Shown piece by piece: positions 37,626-46,833 of a DNA stretch of 64,000 bases (the first letter of the stretch is position 1; every line of letters begins with the position of its first letter). The stretch covers positions 62,001-126,000 of the forward strand of contig NZ_JAUYRI010000013.1 in assembly GCF_030696885.1 (NCBI RefSeq). Reading direction: 5' to 3'. This stretch comes from Thiobacillus sp. GTDB taxonomy: Bacteria; Pseudomonadota; Gammaproteobacteria; Burkholderiales; Thiobacillaceae. The notes below the pieces were generated by a model. It saw nothing but the letters and a program-made list of their open reading frames with translations. It had not been told where the DNA came from and made no database searches. Both the position numbers and the translations under genes were made by a program.

Positions 37626-39026
37626 ATGAAAGCATTCCGCACTGAGAAAGACTCGCTCGGCGAGGTCCAGGTTCCCGCAACCGCGTGGTATGGCGCACAG
37701 ACCGTGCGTGCCGTGGCCAATTTTCCCATTTCGGGACGTCTTCCGGATAAGGATTTCGTACTAGCGCACGTGCGCATCAAACTCGCCGCCGCACACGCCA
37801 ACTGCCAGCCGGGCTGGCTGCCTGAAGAAAAACGCGACGCCATCGCCGCCGCCTGCGAAAAAATCCTCGCCGGCGAATACAGTGACCAGTTCGTGGTCGA
37901 CCGCTTTCAGGCCGGCGCCGGCACCAGCCACAACATGAACAGCAACGAGGTGATCGCCAACCTCGCCAACGTCGCACTCGTCGGCGAAAAGGGCACGTAC
38001 AAGCCGATCAACCCCAACGACGACGTCAACATGGGGCAGTCGACCAACGACACCATCCCCACCGCGATCCGGCTGGCCGTGCTGGCCAAGCTGCCGCGCC
38101 TGACCGCTGCCGTGCATGCGATGGCGTCGGAATTCTCGCGGCTGGCCGAACGCGAAAAAGACACGGTGAAATCCGGCCGTACCCATTTGCAGGACGCCGT
38201 GCCGACCACGCTGGGGCAGGAGTTCGCCGGCTATGCGTGGACCCTGACACGCTGCGCGTCGAGCCTCGACGCGGTGCGGCCGGCACTGTGCGAAATCGGG
38301 CTCGGCGGCTCGGCCGCCGGCACCGGCCTCAACACCTCGCCCGATTACCCGGCACGCGCCGCCGCCGAACTCGCCAAGCTCACCGGCGAACCGATCAAGG
38401 TCGGCCAGCTGGTCGCGCAGATGCAGTCGATGAACGACCTCGCGCGGCTGTCCGGCGAGATCCGCAACCTCGCGCTCGAACTCACCCGCATTTCCAACGA
38501 CCTGCGCCTGTTGGCTTCGGGCCCACGCACCGGTCTTGGCGAAATCCAGTTGCCGCCGGTGCAGCCGGGCTCTTCCATCATGCCCGGCAAGGTCAATCCG
38601 GTGATGTTCGAAATGCTGAATCAGGTCTGCTTTCAGGTACTGGGGCAGGACGCCGCCGTGTCCTACATGGTTCAGGCCGGACAGATGGAACTCAACGTGA
38701 TGATGCCGGCGTTAGGCAGCGCGCTGTTCGACGCGATGGACTGGCTGACCAACGCGATGAACGCCGCCACCGAGAAGAATCTCAAGGGCATTGTCGTCAA
38801 CCGCGAACGCTGTGCCTTCTTCATCCACCAGAGCGTCGCGCTCGCCACCCTGCTCAACACGCAGATCGGCTACAACCAGGCCGCCGGAGTCGCCAAGGAA
38901 TCGGAAAAGTCCGGCCGCCCGGTGCGCGACATCGTCGCCGAACGCGGCCTGATGAGCGCCGGCGATTTCGACGCGCTGGTGTTGCAGGCGGCGCATGGCG
39001 TGGGGAGCGGGGGTGGCGCGGGTTAA
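37626..39026 (+). CDS. aspA: Aspartate ammonia-lyase
   Basis: AspA interconverts aspartate with fumarate and ammonia. The 466-residue protein is of the fumarase/aspartase superfamily, with SGRTHLQDAVPTTLGQEF and GSSIMPGKVNPV (the flexible SS loop). It is called aspartase rather than class II fumarase because of SNDLRLLASGPRTGLGEIQLP and the following NQVCFQVLGQD, which match aspartases. The ATG at 37626 is preferred over the earlier GTG-type frame start. A terminator follows. The glycine-rich tail (GVGSGGGAG) is odd but short. Confidence 0.85.
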   Translation: MKAFRTEKDSLGEVQVPATAWYGAQTVRAVANFPISGRLPDKDFVLAHVRIKLAAAHANCQPGWLPEEKRDAIAAACEKILAGEYSDQFVVDRFQAGAGTSHNMNSNEVIANLANVALVGEKGTYKPINPNDDVNMGQSTNDTIPTAIRLAVLAKLPRLTAAVHAMASEFSRLAEREKDTVKSGRTHLQDAVPTTLGQEFAGYAWTLTRCASSLDAVRPALCEIGLGGSAAGTGLNTSPDYPARAAAELAKLTGEPIKVGQLVAQMQSMNDLARLSGEIRNLALELTRISNDLRLLASGPRTGLGEIQLPPVQPGSSIMPGKVNPVMFEMLNQVCFQVLGQDAAVSYMVQAGQMELNVMMPALGSALFDAMDWLTNAMNAATEKNLKGIVVNRERCAFFIHQSVALATLLNTQIGYNQAAGVAKESEKSGRPVRDIVAERGLMSAGDFDALVLQAAHGVGSGGGAG

Positions 39027-39088
39027 GGCTATTGGGCGAGCAAAAGGCAAGCCCCAACCGCACGGTGTCCTTGCTGACTACTGAAATG

Positions 39089-39116
39089 AAAAAAGCGCAG
39101 TCCCCTGCGCTTTTTT
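39089..39116. terminator. Bidirectional rho-independent terminator
   Basis: A 12-base stem (aaaaaagcgcag with ctgcgctttttt, 4-base loop) lies between the aspA and PEP-CTERM 3' ends. A and T runs on both sides let it stop both convergent transcripts. Confidence 0.92.
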
Positions 39117-39132
39117 GTTGGTGGTCAGTAAT

Positions 39133-39885
39133 TCAAGACCGCGCTTGTTTACGGCGGCGGCGCGTAACCATTGCCCCAACTAGGCCCAAGCCAGACAACA
39201 TCATGCCGTAGGTGGAAGCCTCAGGCACAGTGGTGACGGTGCCTTCCAGCACCCACTGAGTAGTAAAGGCAGAGTAACTAAGCGAAGGGTCGTCAGCCGA
39301 CGTTATGTCATGGCTGAATGACATACGATAGGCATAGGTGTTGGCGCCCGTCTTGATGAGGTTCTGCACAACCGGAGCGACATCGGGCGACAGAGCGAAG
39401 TTGAGAAATCCGCCGTAGTAACCAGCCCATTCCATGTCTGTAATGATCAGATCAGCGCCATTAAGAACCGTACCGATTGCTGCCGCATCAGCCGCAGCGC
39501 TGGTGGCCCAGGTGATATCGCCCGACCCCGCCACGACGGCACCGCCGACAACTTTCGCATTGAAAGGCTGGAAAGGAGCACCGCCGAATATAAACCCGGT
39601 AGTAAATTCCAGGGGCGCGCCGCCAGCCATGTTGATAAAGCCGCCGTTCAGGTCGCCCGACCACAGGCTGGAACCACTATAAGTACCCAGATCGATCGGG
39701 CTCTGGCTGAAACGGAAAGCCCCCGACTTACCGTCAGTACCCACGGTGTCATCGCCCAAAGCAGCGGTACCTGCATTGTTGATAGTGTCAGCAATTTGCA
39801 CACTTGCCACAGTCAATGCATAAGCGCAATTTGTGGCCATCGCCAGCGTGACTGCAACGGCAATTTTTGATTTATTGAATTTCAT
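39133..39885 (-). CDS. PEP-CTERM exported protein
   Basis: This 250-residue protein has a signal peptide (about residues 1-23, ending CAYA), a middle region rich in Gly, Ala and Thr without known domain, and a C-terminal PEP-CTERM signal: VPEAS, a hydrophobic segment (YGMMLSGLGLVGAMV) and RRRRK. Such proteins are sorted by the exosortase EpsH system and occur with exopolysaccharide loci. The ATG at 39885 has AGGGAGGGTGG before it. The gene is less GC-rich than its neighbours, especially upstream, which suggests transfer or AT-rich regulation. No exosortase gene is in the window. Confidence 0.85.
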   Translation of the reverse strand: MKFNKSKIAVAVTLAMATNCAYALTVASVQIADTINNAGTAALGDDTVGTDGKSGAFRFSQSPIDLGTYSGSSLWSGDLNGGFINMAGGAPLEFTTGFIFGGAPFQPFNAKVVGGAVVAGSGDITWATSAAADAAAIGTVLNGADLIITDMEWAGYYGGFLNFALSPDVAPVVQNLIKTGANTYAYRMSFSHDITSADDPSLSYSAFTTQWVLEGTVTTVPEASTYGMMLSGLGLVGAMVTRRRRKQARS

Positions 39886-40063
39886 TTTTCCACCCTCCCT
39901 ATCAAAGATGATTAAACAACATGACTCCGCAAGGTGTTTGTTATAGAGAAAATTTATAGCATACAAGTTTGTGCATCGCATCATTCGAATGCCTTAGCGA
40001 ACCTAGACGACACCCTATGCAACCGGTGGGATAATGCCCGCCTTTACCAGACACACACACGCC

Positions 40064-40978
40064 ATGCCAATCCAGTGGTTCCCCGGTCACATGACCACCG
40101 CGCGCAAGAAAGCCGCGGAGACGATGGCGCAGATCGACGTGGTGGTCGAGGTGCTCGACGCGCGCCTGCCGGAAGCCGGCAGCAACCCGATGATCCACGA
40201 GCTGCGCCTGCATCGCCAGCGCTCGTGCCTCAAGCTTTTGAACAAGGCCGATCTGGCCGACCCCGAGGCGACCCGTGCCTGGCTCGACTACTTCAATAAG
40301 CAGCCCGGCGTGCTGGCGGTGGCGATCTCGGCCAAGAAAGCATCCGACGTGGCGAAGCTGCCGGCGCTGGCGCAAAAGCTGGCGCCACACCGCGACGACA
40401 CCTTCAAGCCGCTGCGGCTGATGATCATGGGCATTCCCAACGTCGGCAAATCGACGCTGATGAACACCTGGGTCAAGCGCCGTGTCGCGGCGGTTGGCGA
40501 CGAACCCGCCGTGACCAAGTCGCAGCAGCGCATCAACCTGTCGCCGCGGCTGATCCTGGTCGACACGCCGGGCATGACCTGGCCGAAGATCGAGCACGAT
40601 GCCGACGGCTTCATGCTGGCGGCGAGCCACGCGATCGGCCGCAACGCGGTGATCGACGAGGAAGTGGCGGTGTTTCTGGCGGGCATCCTGCTTGAACGCT
40701 ACCCGGCGCTGCTGAAGGCACGTTATGGATTTTCGCTCGAAGGGCTGGATGCCACCGGGGTACTGGAAGCGGTGGCAAAAAAACGCGGCTGCATTTTGAA
40801 GGGCCGCAGCGGCGAACTCGATCTGGAAAAAGCCGCGATGATCCTGTTGACCGACTATCGCAGCGGCACGCTCGGCCGCATCAGCCTGGAAACCCCGGCG
40901 ACGCGCCAGGCGATGCTGGCGTCCGCTGCAGGCAAACCCGGCAAAACCGACAGGGCTCAGCTGGACGCGGCCGAGTAA
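40064..40978 (+). CDS. Ribosome biogenesis GTPase, YlqF/RbgA type
   Basis: This 304-residue GTPase has circularly permuted G motifs: G4 NKAD (residues 60-63) and G5 ISAKK (88-92) before G1 GIPNVGKS (123-130) and G3 DTPG (167-170). The N-terminus PIQWFPGHMTTARKK is the RbgA hallmark. RbgA acts late in 50S subunit maturation. The 30-base longer open frame upstream is not conserved. It is 179 bases from the divergent PEP-CTERM gene, in an AT-rich gap, and converges on pgl. Confidence 0.88.
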   Translation: MPIQWFPGHMTTARKKAAETMAQIDVVVEVLDARLPEAGSNPMIHELRLHRQRSCLKLLNKADLADPEATRAWLDYFNKQPGVLAVAISAKKASDVAKLPALAQKLAPHRDDTFKPLRLMIMGIPNVGKSTLMNTWVKRRVAAVGDEPAVTKSQQRINLSPRLILVDTPGMTWPKIEHDADGFMLAASHAIGRNAVIDEEVAVFLAGILLERYPALLKARYGFSLEGLDATGVLEAVAKKRGCILKGRSGELDLEKAAMILLTDYRSGTLGRISLETPATRQAMLASAAGKPGKTDRAQLDAAE

Positions 40979-41671
40979 TCAGGCGCCGCGCCACGCGGCG
41001 ACATCGAGCCAGGCGACGGTTTCCGCTTTTCCGTGCACCGCACTCACCGGCAGCCGCTCACCGTGTTGCCAGCGCACCAGCGCTGCGTGCTTGCTCGCGC
41101 CGGTGATCACGAACCAGAGCCTGGCGCTGCGTTTCAGGCGTGCCGCCGACAGGCTCACGCGCTCGGAAGGCGGCTTGGGCGCGTCGTACACGGCAAGCAC
41201 ATCCGGGCTTTCCGGCTGCGTGCCCCAATCGTGTCCGGGAAACAGGCTCGCAGTGTGGCCATCCTCGCCCATCCCGAGCAGCACGACGTCAAAATCAGCG
41301 ACACGCTCGAGCCAATCCGCATAGACCGCTGCGGCTTCAGCCGCGCCGTACTCGGCGGGCATCGGCCAGCGCTGCGCTTCCGGAATGGCCGACTTCCCAA
41401 GCCAGGCGGCCTCGGCCATGGCGCTGTTGCGCTCGGGGTGGTCGGCAGCCAGGCAGCGTTCGTCGCCATACCACACGTGCCAGGCGGCATCGCCGACGCC
41501 ACGGCGCGCAAGTTCGGCGTACAGCGCGCGCGGCGTACTGCCGCCCGCCAGTACAAGGTGAAACGCACCCCGCGCCGCGATGGCGGCAGCGGCTTCGGCG
41601 CACAGCGCGTCGGCGAGTGCCCGCACCAGCGCGTCGCTGTCCATGAAAATCCGTGTCTGCACCCGCGTCAC
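40979..41671 (-). CDS. pgl: 6-phosphogluconolactonase
   Basis: Pgl hydrolyses 6-phosphogluconolactone in the oxidative pentose phosphate pathway. The 230-residue protein has the family motifs HLVLAGGSTPRALY, HVWYGDERC, and GMGEDGHTASLFPG. The GTG at 41671 overlaps the zwf stop (GTGA), the usual coupled start; the ATG at 41644 is an alternative nine codons in. The extended open frame upstream is the shadow of zwf. With zwf and gnd it forms one operon. Confidence 0.9.
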   Translation of the reverse strand: MTRVQTRIFMDSDALVRALADALCAEAAAAIAARGAFHLVLAGGSTPRALYAELARRGVGDAAWHVWYGDERCLAADHPERNSAMAEAAWLGKSAIPEAQRWPMPAEYGAAEAAAVYADWLERVADFDVVLLGMGEDGHTASLFPGHDWGTQPESPDVLAVYDAPKPPSERVSLSAARLKRSARLWFVITGASKHAALVRWQHGERLPVSAVHGKAETVAWLDVAAWRGA

Positions 41672-43158
41672 AGTTCGTTGCGCCAGATCTGGTCGTCGTT
41701 GTCGAACAGGCGATTGGCATCCGCCGAGCCCCAGCTGCCGGCGGGATAGGTCGGGATGTATTCGCGCTCGACCGCCCAGTGCTTGAGGATGGGATCGACC
41801 ACCCGCCACGCCCATTCGATTTCGTCGAAGCGCAGGAACAGCGATCGGTCGCCTTCGATGACGTCGAGCAGCAGCGTCTCGTAGGCGTCGAGCGTCTGCT
41901 CGTCGGTCTTCAGAAAACTCGCGTTCATCTGCATCAGCCGCGTGTCCATGTCGAGGCCGGGCTGCTTGACGTGGATTTCCATGCGCATCGATTCGTCCGG
42001 CTGGATCGACAGCAGGATCCAGTTGGGGTCGATCGTCTCGAGCGGGGTTTCGCGGAACAGCTGCTGCGGCGGATGGCGGAAACGGATCGCGATCATCGAG
42101 GTCTGGTGCGGCATGCGCTTGCCAGTGCGTAGATAGAACGGCACGCCACGCCAGCGCCAGTTGTCGATGTAGAACTTGGCCGCGACAAAGGTTTCGGTGA
42201 TGGAATTCGGCTCGACATCCTCTTCCTGCTGGTAACCCACCACGGGTTTTCCGGCGATGGTGCCGCGGGTGTATTGCGCGCGCAGTGCATGCGCGTGCAC
42301 CGCACGCTTGGCAATCGGCCGGATCGAGCGCAGCACTTTCACTTTCTCGTCCTGCAACGCGTCGGCCTCGAGCGCGGCGGGCGGTTCCATTGCGACCACG
42401 GTCAGCAACTGCATCAGGTGGTTCTGCAGCATGTCGCGCAGCGCGCCGGCATGATCGTAATAATCGGCGCGGTTCTCGATGCCGATCGATTCGGCCACGG
42501 TGATCTGCACGTGATCGATGAAATTGCGGTTCCACAAAGGCTCGATCAGCGTGTTGGCGAAGCGGAAGACGAGCAGGTTCTGCACCGTTTCCTTACCGAG
42601 AAAGTGATCGATGCGGTAGACCTGTTCTTCGTCGAAATGCTGGTGCAGCAGGCGATTGAGCATCTGTGCCGACTCAAGATCCTCGCCAAAGGGCTTTTCG
42701 ATCACCACGCGGTTCAGGCCACGCGGCTTGTTGAGTCCGGCGGCTTCGAGGTTCTGGATCACCGCGCCGAATTCCGCCGGCTTGATGGCGAGATAAAACA
42801 CCGCGCTCGAACATGCCGACTCGGGCGGCAGCCGTTCGGCCAGCGCCTGGTAGGAGGCAGGGACGTTGAGGTCGCCCTTGAAATAGCTGAAGCGCGCGAT
42901 GAAGCGCTCGAACACCGGCGTGTCGAGCGAGCCCTTGATCTTGTCCTTGAGGACTTCGCGCATGTGCTCGCGCCAGGCTTCCGTCGTCCAGTCACGCCGC
43001 GAAAACGCGATGATCGTCAGCGACTCAGCCAGACGCGAAGCCGCTTCCAGGTGATACAACGCGGGCAGGAGCTTGTTGGACGCGAGGTTGCCGGTCGCAC
43101 CGAAAATCACGAACGAACACGGCAGATTGTCGGTTGCCGCGTTTTTTCCCAGATTCAT
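41668..43158 (-). CDS. zwf: Glucose-6-phosphate 1-dehydrogenase
   Basis: Zwf oxidises glucose 6-phosphate to 6-phosphogluconolactone, making NADPH. The 496-residue enzyme has the coenzyme-binding FVIFGATGNLASNKLLPAL, the catalytic RIDHFLGKETVQN and EKPFGEDLESA. The ATG at 43158 sits one base beyond the gnd stop; the longer upstream frame is not conserved. It is the middle gene of gnd-zwf-pgl, tightly spaced on both sides, so the oxidative pentose pathway here is one unit. Confidence 0.97.
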   Translation of the reverse strand: MNLGKNAATDNLPCSFVIFGATGNLASNKLLPALYHLEAASRLAESLTIIAFSRRDWTTEAWREHMREVLKDKIKGSLDTPVFERFIARFSYFKGDLNVPASYQALAERLPPESACSSAVFYLAIKPAEFGAVIQNLEAAGLNKPRGLNRVVIEKPFGEDLESAQMLNRLLHQHFDEEQVYRIDHFLGKETVQNLLVFRFANTLIEPLWNRNFIDHVQITVAESIGIENRADYYDHAGALRDMLQNHLMQLLTVVAMEPPAALEADALQDEKVKVLRSIRPIAKRAVHAHALRAQYTRGTIAGKPVVGYQQEEDVEPNSITETFVAAKFYIDNWRWRGVPFYLRTGKRMPHQTSMIAIRFRHPPQQLFRETPLETIDPNWILLSIQPDESMRMEIHVKQPGLDMDTRLMQMNASFLKTDEQTLDAYETLLLDVIEGDRSLFLRFDEIEWAWRVVDPILKHWAVEREYIPTYPAGSWGSADANRLFDNDDQIWRNEL

Positions 43159-43159
43159 C

Positions 43160-44068
43160 TCAGGCCTCCTTGACGGCGTGGCCGCCAAAGCCCTGGCGCA
43201 TTTTCGCCAGCATTTTGTTCGCGTAATCGCCTTTGCCCTGGCTGGCAAAACGCATCATCAGGGACAGTGTCATGACCGGCGCAGGGATGCCCTGTTCGAT
43301 GGCTTCCAGTGCGGTCCAGCGGCCTTCGCCGGAGTCGCCGACAAAGGGCTGAATAGTCTCGAGCGTCTGGTCCTGCTTTAGGAAGTCCGCCGACAAGTCC
43401 AGCAGCCACGATTGCACCACGCTGCTGTGGCGCCACAGTTCGGCAATGTTGCTGACATCCAGCTCGAACCCGGGCTTGTTTTTCATCAACGCGAAGCCTT
43501 CTGCCAGCGCCTGCATCATGCCGTATTCGATTCCGTTGTGGACCATCTTGACGAAATGCCCGGAACCGACCATCCCGCAATGCAGCCAGCCGCGGTCTTC
43601 AGCGGGTGCGAGCTTTTCCATATAGGGCTTGAGCCGGGTCGCGGCCTCCTCGCTTGCGCCGAACATCAGGCAGTAACCGTTTTCCAGCCCCCACACGCCC
43701 CCGGACACCCCGACGTCGGAAAACTCGATCTGACGTTCAGCCAGCCAGGCGGTACGACGCTGCACATCCTTGTAAAACGAGTTGCCGCCATCCACCACCA
43801 GATCGCCCGGCGCCAGCATCGGCCGCAAGGTTTGCAGCGCGGCCTCCGTTGCATCGCCGGCAGGCAGCATCAACCACACGATGCGCGGCGTGGCGAGTGC
43901 ATCGACCAGCGCCTGCAAGCTGTCACAGGCAAGATGACCTGTTTCTTCAGACAGCTCTTGCGTCACATCAAAACTGCGGTTGAACAGCGCAATCTGCGCG
44001 CCCTTGCGTGCCAGGCGCCGCGCCATATTGCCGCCCATGCGACCCAGTCCGACGATGCCAAATTCCAT
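43160..44068 (-). CDS. gnd: 6-phosphogluconate dehydrogenase, decarboxylating (short form)
   Basis: Gnd converts 6-phosphogluconate to ribulose 5-phosphate and CO2. The 302-residue protein is of the short (YqeC/GndA-like) class, about two thirds of the classic 470 residues. It has the Rossmann start MEFGIVGLGRMGGNMARRL, VDGGNSFYKDVQRR, SGGVWGLENGYCLM and the active-site GSGHFVKMVHNGIEYG. The short form often uses NAD. It is first in the gnd-zwf-pgl operon, 139 bases downstream of marC. Confidence 0.93.
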   Translation of the reverse strand: MEFGIVGLGRMGGNMARRLARKGAQIALFNRSFDVTQELSEETGHLACDSLQALVDALATPRIVWLMLPAGDATEAALQTLRPMLAPGDLVVDGGNSFYKDVQRRTAWLAERQIEFSDVGVSGGVWGLENGYCLMFGASEEAATRLKPYMEKLAPAEDRGWLHCGMVGSGHFVKMVHNGIEYGMMQALAEGFALMKNKPGFELDVSNIAELWRHSSVVQSWLLDLSADFLKQDQTLETIQPFVGDSGEGRWTALEAIEQGIPAPVMTLSLMMRFASQGKGDYANKMLAKMRQGFGGHAVKEA

Positions 44069-44207
44069 GCTTGACTCCTTATATTGTGTTTAGGATGTAG
44101 GGATGACCGGCGCAGCAATCGTGCCAGCAATGAACCCATGATAGAACGTGAGAATGAAGGGTGCGTGGTGCAAAGCGTGCGCCCTATCGGTGCACCCTGC
44201 ACGCTAA

Positions 44208-44849
44208 TCAGGCCAACAAACCCGGGAACAGCTTGCCCAGACCGGTTGCGATCATCTCGACCGAAATCGCCGCGATGATCAGGCCCATCAGGCGGGTGAC
44301 GACGTGAATGCCCGTTTTTCCGAGCCGGCGCGCGATCATCGGCGCGGCGCGAAACGCCAGCCACACCGACAGCGCCACCAGCGCCACCGGGATCAGCAGC
44401 AGGCCCTGGTGCAATACATCGCCCTGCGCCGCGCCGGCCGCGACGATGACATGGGTGATTGCGCCCGGCCCGGCCAGCAGCGGAATGCCGAGCGGCACCA
44501 CACCGACCGCGTCCTTTTCCTCGGCTTCCACGGCCTCGTCCTGCGTCTGTCGCTGCGGGCTGACGTGGGCCTGCACCATCGACAATGCCAGTAGCAACAG
44601 CAGCAGCCCGCCCGCCACCGTGAAGGCCTCGAGGCGAATGCCGAAAAACGCCAGCATGGGCTCGCCGAGAAATGTGAACAGCGTCAGCACGCCCAGTACG
44701 GTCAGCGCGGCAATCCGCGCCGCAGCGCGGCTTTGTGCCAGGCTGTAGCCCTGGGTGGCGAGGAGGAAAATCGGAATGACGCCGACCGGGTCGACGATGG
44801 CAAACAGCGCGAAGGCCGCCTTGACGAGTTCGAGGATGTCCATGCGCAC
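44208..44849 (-). CDS. MarC/YhgN-family membrane protein
   Basis: This 213-residue protein has six predicted membrane segments in the MarC pattern, beginning FALFAIVDPVGVIPIFLLAT and with GVVPLGIPLLAGPGAIT in the middle. MarC was once tied to multiple antibiotic resistance, but that link was withdrawn and no transport activity is established. It lies 24 bases downstream of trmB, possibly in the same transcript. The gap after it, towards gnd, contains short competing inverted repeats of uncertain meaning. Confidence 0.88.
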   Translation of the reverse strand: MRMDILELVKAAFALFAIVDPVGVIPIFLLATQGYSLAQSRAAARIAALTVLGVLTLFTFLGEPMLAFFGIRLEAFTVAGGLLLLLLALSMVQAHVSPQRQTQDEAVEAEEKDAVGVVPLGIPLLAGPGAITHVIVAAGAAQGDVLHQGLLLIPVALVALSVWLAFRAAPMIARRLGKTGIHVVTRLMGLIIAAISVEMIATGLGKLFPGLLA

Positions 44850-44873
44850 ATCATAGCCGCATGGCAGCGCGAA

Positions 44874-45575
44874 TCAGGTGCGGCGGAACACCAGATCCCA
44901 TACGCCATGCCCGAGGCGGAGGCCGCGCTGCTCGAACTTGGTCAGCGGACGGGTATCGGGGCGCGGCGCGTAATCCATCACGGTATTTTCCAGCAGCGGC
45001 TCGGCAACCAGCACCGCGAGCATCTGCTCGGCGTAGTCCTGCCAGTCGGTGGCGAGGTGGACATAGCCGCCGGCTTGCAGACGGCTCGCCAGCAGGCTCA
45101 CCAGCGGCGGCTGGATCAGCCGGCGCTTGTGGTGGCGCTTCTTGTGCCAGGGGTCGGGAAAGAAGATGTGGATGCCGGCGAGGCTGGCAGGCGCCAGCAT
45201 GCGGGTCAGCACCTCGACCGCGTCGTGTTGGATCACACGCACGTTGGTGAGCCCGCGCTCGCCGAGCTGCTTCAGCAGCGCGCCCACGCCTGGCGTATGC
45301 ACTTCGACGCCGAGGTAGTCGTTTTCGGGATGGGCCGCGGCGATCTCGGCCAGGCCCTCGCCCATGCCGAAGCCGATTTCGAGAATGCGCGGCGCCGGGT
45401 TTGAATTTGACCCAGCACGGCCGAACGCCGCATCGAGATCAAGCACGGTGGACTGATACGGCAGCATGAACTGCGGCCCGAGTTCGGCCAGCGCACGCGC
45501 CTGGCCGGAGCCGACGCGACCGGCGCGCAGCACATAGGAACGGATGCGCGGATGCGCGCCGGTTTCAGTCGTCAT
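44874..45575 (-). CDS. trmB: tRNA (guanine-N7-)-methyltransferase
   Basis: TrmB methylates guanine 46 in the variable loop of tRNA. The 233-residue enzyme has the SAM-binding [28 protein letters not shown], the family signature [18 protein letters not shown] and the final [15 protein letters not shown]. Length and the start [15 protein letters not shown] are normal. It follows thiG after 16 bases; thiS-thiG-trmB is a typical betaproteobacterial order. Confidence 0.96.
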   Translation of the reverse strand: MTTETGAHPRIRSYVLRAGRVGSGQARALAELGPQFMLPYQSTVLDLDAAFGRAGSNSNPAPRILEIGFGMGEGLAEIAAAHPENDYLGVEVHTPGVGALLKQLGERGLTNVRVIQHDAVEVLTRMLAPASLAGIHIFFPDPWHKKRHHKRRLIQPPLVSLLASRLQAGGYVHLATDWQDYAEQMLAVLVAEPLLENTVMDYAPRPDTRPLTKFEQRGLRLGHGVWDLVFRRT

Positions 45576-45591
45576 GATTTATTTGGCCGCC

Positions 45592-46380
45592 TTAATTTTT
45601 ACTGGTAATGAGGCCGCCGGTGGGCGAACTCGGGCTGGCCTGGTAAACCTTCTTCGGCATGCGGCCGGCGAGGAAAGCTTCGCGACCGGCCTCCACCGCC
45701 TTCTTCATCGCCGAGGCCATCAGCACCGGATTGCCGGCGCCGGCAATCGCGGTATTCATCAGCACCGCATCGCAGCCGAGCTCCATCGCAATGGTCGCGT
45801 CGCTCGCGGTACCGACGCCGGCGTCGACGATCACCGGCACCGAGAGGCGGTCGATGATGATTTGCAGGTTCCACGGATTGAGGATGCCCATGCCGGAGCC
45901 GATCAGGCTCGCCAGCGGCATCACCTCGACGCAGCCGATGTCTTCCAGCTGCTTGGCCACGATCGGGTCGTCCGACGTGTAGACCATCACCTGGAAGCCA
46001 TCCTTCACCAGCACCTCGGCTGCCCGCACGGTTTCAGCCACGTTGGGATACAGCGATTCGGCGTCGCCCAGCACTTCGAGCTTGACCAAAGAATGTCCAT
46101 CCAGCAGCTCGCGCGCCAGGCGCAGCGTGCGGATCGCGTCGTCGGCCGTGTAGCAGCCCGCGGTGTTGGGCAGGTAGGTGTATTTCGACGGCGGCAGCGC
46201 ATCGAGCAGGCTGGGTTGGCCGGCGTCCTGGCCGATGTTGGTGCGGCGGATCGCGACGGTGACGATTTCCGCACCCGAGGCTTCGACCGCGAGGCGGGTC
46301 TGTTCGAAGTCCTTGTACTTGCCGGTGCCTACCAGCAGGCGGGAGGCATAGGATTTATCGGCGATGATGAGTGGTTCCAT
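45592..46380 (-). CDS. thiG: Thiazole synthase
   Basis: ThiG makes the thiazole ring of thiamine from 1-deoxy-D-xylulose 5-phosphate, dehydroglycine and the ThiS thiocarboxylate. The 262-residue TIM-barrel has [17 protein letters not shown], the active-site lysine region [21 protein letters not shown], and the phosphate-binding [11 protein letters not shown]. The ATG at 46380 is preferred over a TTG two codons earlier. It follows thiS. No TPP riboswitch is seen upstream of the pair. Confidence 0.96.
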   Translation of the reverse strand: MEPLIIADKSYASRLLVGTGKYKDFEQTRLAVEASGAEIVTVAIRRTNIGQDAGQPSLLDALPPSKYTYLPNTAGCYTADDAIRTLRLARELLDGHSLVKLEVLGDAESLYPNVAETVRAAEVLVKDGFQVMVYTSDDPIVAKQLEDIGCVEVMPLASLIGSGMGILNPWNLQIIIDRLSVPVIVDAGVGTASDATIAMELGCDAVLMNTAIAGAGNPVLMASAMKKAVEAGREAFLAGRMPKKVYQASPSSPTGGLITSKN

Positions 46381-46428
46381 ATTCAAAGGGGCCAGGAGCT
46401 GGGATCTAGGGGCTAGGGGAAAACCGGA

Positions 46429-46632
46429 TCAGCCGCCGCCGACCGCGACGACGATCTCGAGGCGGTCGCCACTGGCAAGCGGCGTGTCGGCATGCTGGCT
46501 GCGCGGTACGATTTCACCGTTTTTTTCGATGGCGATGCGTTTCCCCGCCAGATCCAGCGACTCGATCAGTTGGGCAAGGGTGAGCGGTGCAGGGAAGACG
46601 CGGGTTTCGCCGTTGATGGCCAGTTCAATCAC
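46429..46632 (-). CDS. thiS: Sulfur carrier protein ThiS
   Basis: ThiS is a ubiquitin-fold carrier whose C-terminal Gly-Gly receives sulfur for thiazole synthesis. The 67-residue protein has IELAINGETRVFP, the central AIEKNGEIVPRSQ and ends VAVGGG, so the reactive diglycine is present. It starts at GTG 46632; the longer upstream frame is not conserved. A 48-base gap with degenerate GGGGCCAGG-type repeats separates it from thiG. Confidence 0.93.
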   Translation of the reverse strand: MIELAINGETRVFPAPLTLAQLIESLDLAGKRIAIEKNGEIVPRSQHADTPLASGDRLEIVVAVGGG

Positions 46633-46697
46633 AACTTCTATCCGGGCATGAGTTTCAGTATGATGCCGAATTCTACCCTGAAGGGCGCAGCGATCGG

Positions 46698-46771
46698 GCG
46701 GGCGTCGTATAGTGGCATTACCTGAGCTTCCCAAGCTCATGAGGAGGGTTCGATTCCCTTCGCCCGCTCCA
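46698..46771 (+). tRNA. tRNA-Gly (anticodon CCC)
   Basis: The 74-base cloverleaf includes an encoded CCA end. The acceptor stem is GCGGGCG (46698-46704) with CGCCCGC (46761-46767). The anticodon stem is TGAGC/GCTCA with loop TTCCCAA, giving anticodon CCC. The T arm reads GAGGG-TTCGATT-CCCTT. It decodes GGG glycine codons. It lies divergent from thiS and just upstream of the first DUF1631 gene. Confidence 0.96.
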
Positions 46772-46833
46772 GTAAACGCAAGACGCGCCTACGCGCGGCA
46801 CCCGTGTTATCCGACCCTTGTAGCGCACAACCC

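Noticed and set aside
37626-39026. Class II fumarase (fumC) instead of aspartase
   Set aside because: The superfamily signature fits both, but the SNDLRLLASGPRTGLGEIQLP region and NQVCFQVLGQD are aspartase-like, not the ANDIRFL-type of fumarases.
39886-40063. Sigma-54 or sigma-70 promoter in the AT-rich gap before the PEP-CTERM gene
   Set aside because: TATAAA occurs but has no acceptable -35 at proper spacing, and candidate GG...GC pairs have the wrong spacing for sigma-54.
44069-44207. Competing inverted repeats agggtgc/gcaccct and agcgtgc/gcacgct between gnd and marC as an attenuator
   Set aside because: The arms are only 7 bases and loops are long; in GC-rich sequence such pairings are expected by chance and no T run or leader peptide is seen.
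46772-46833. A sigma-28 promoter or c-di-GMP leader for the first DUF1631 gene
   Set aside because: No consensus-like -35/-10 or GGGCAAACC/GACGCAAAG aptamer motif is present in the 62 bases between the tRNA and the gene.
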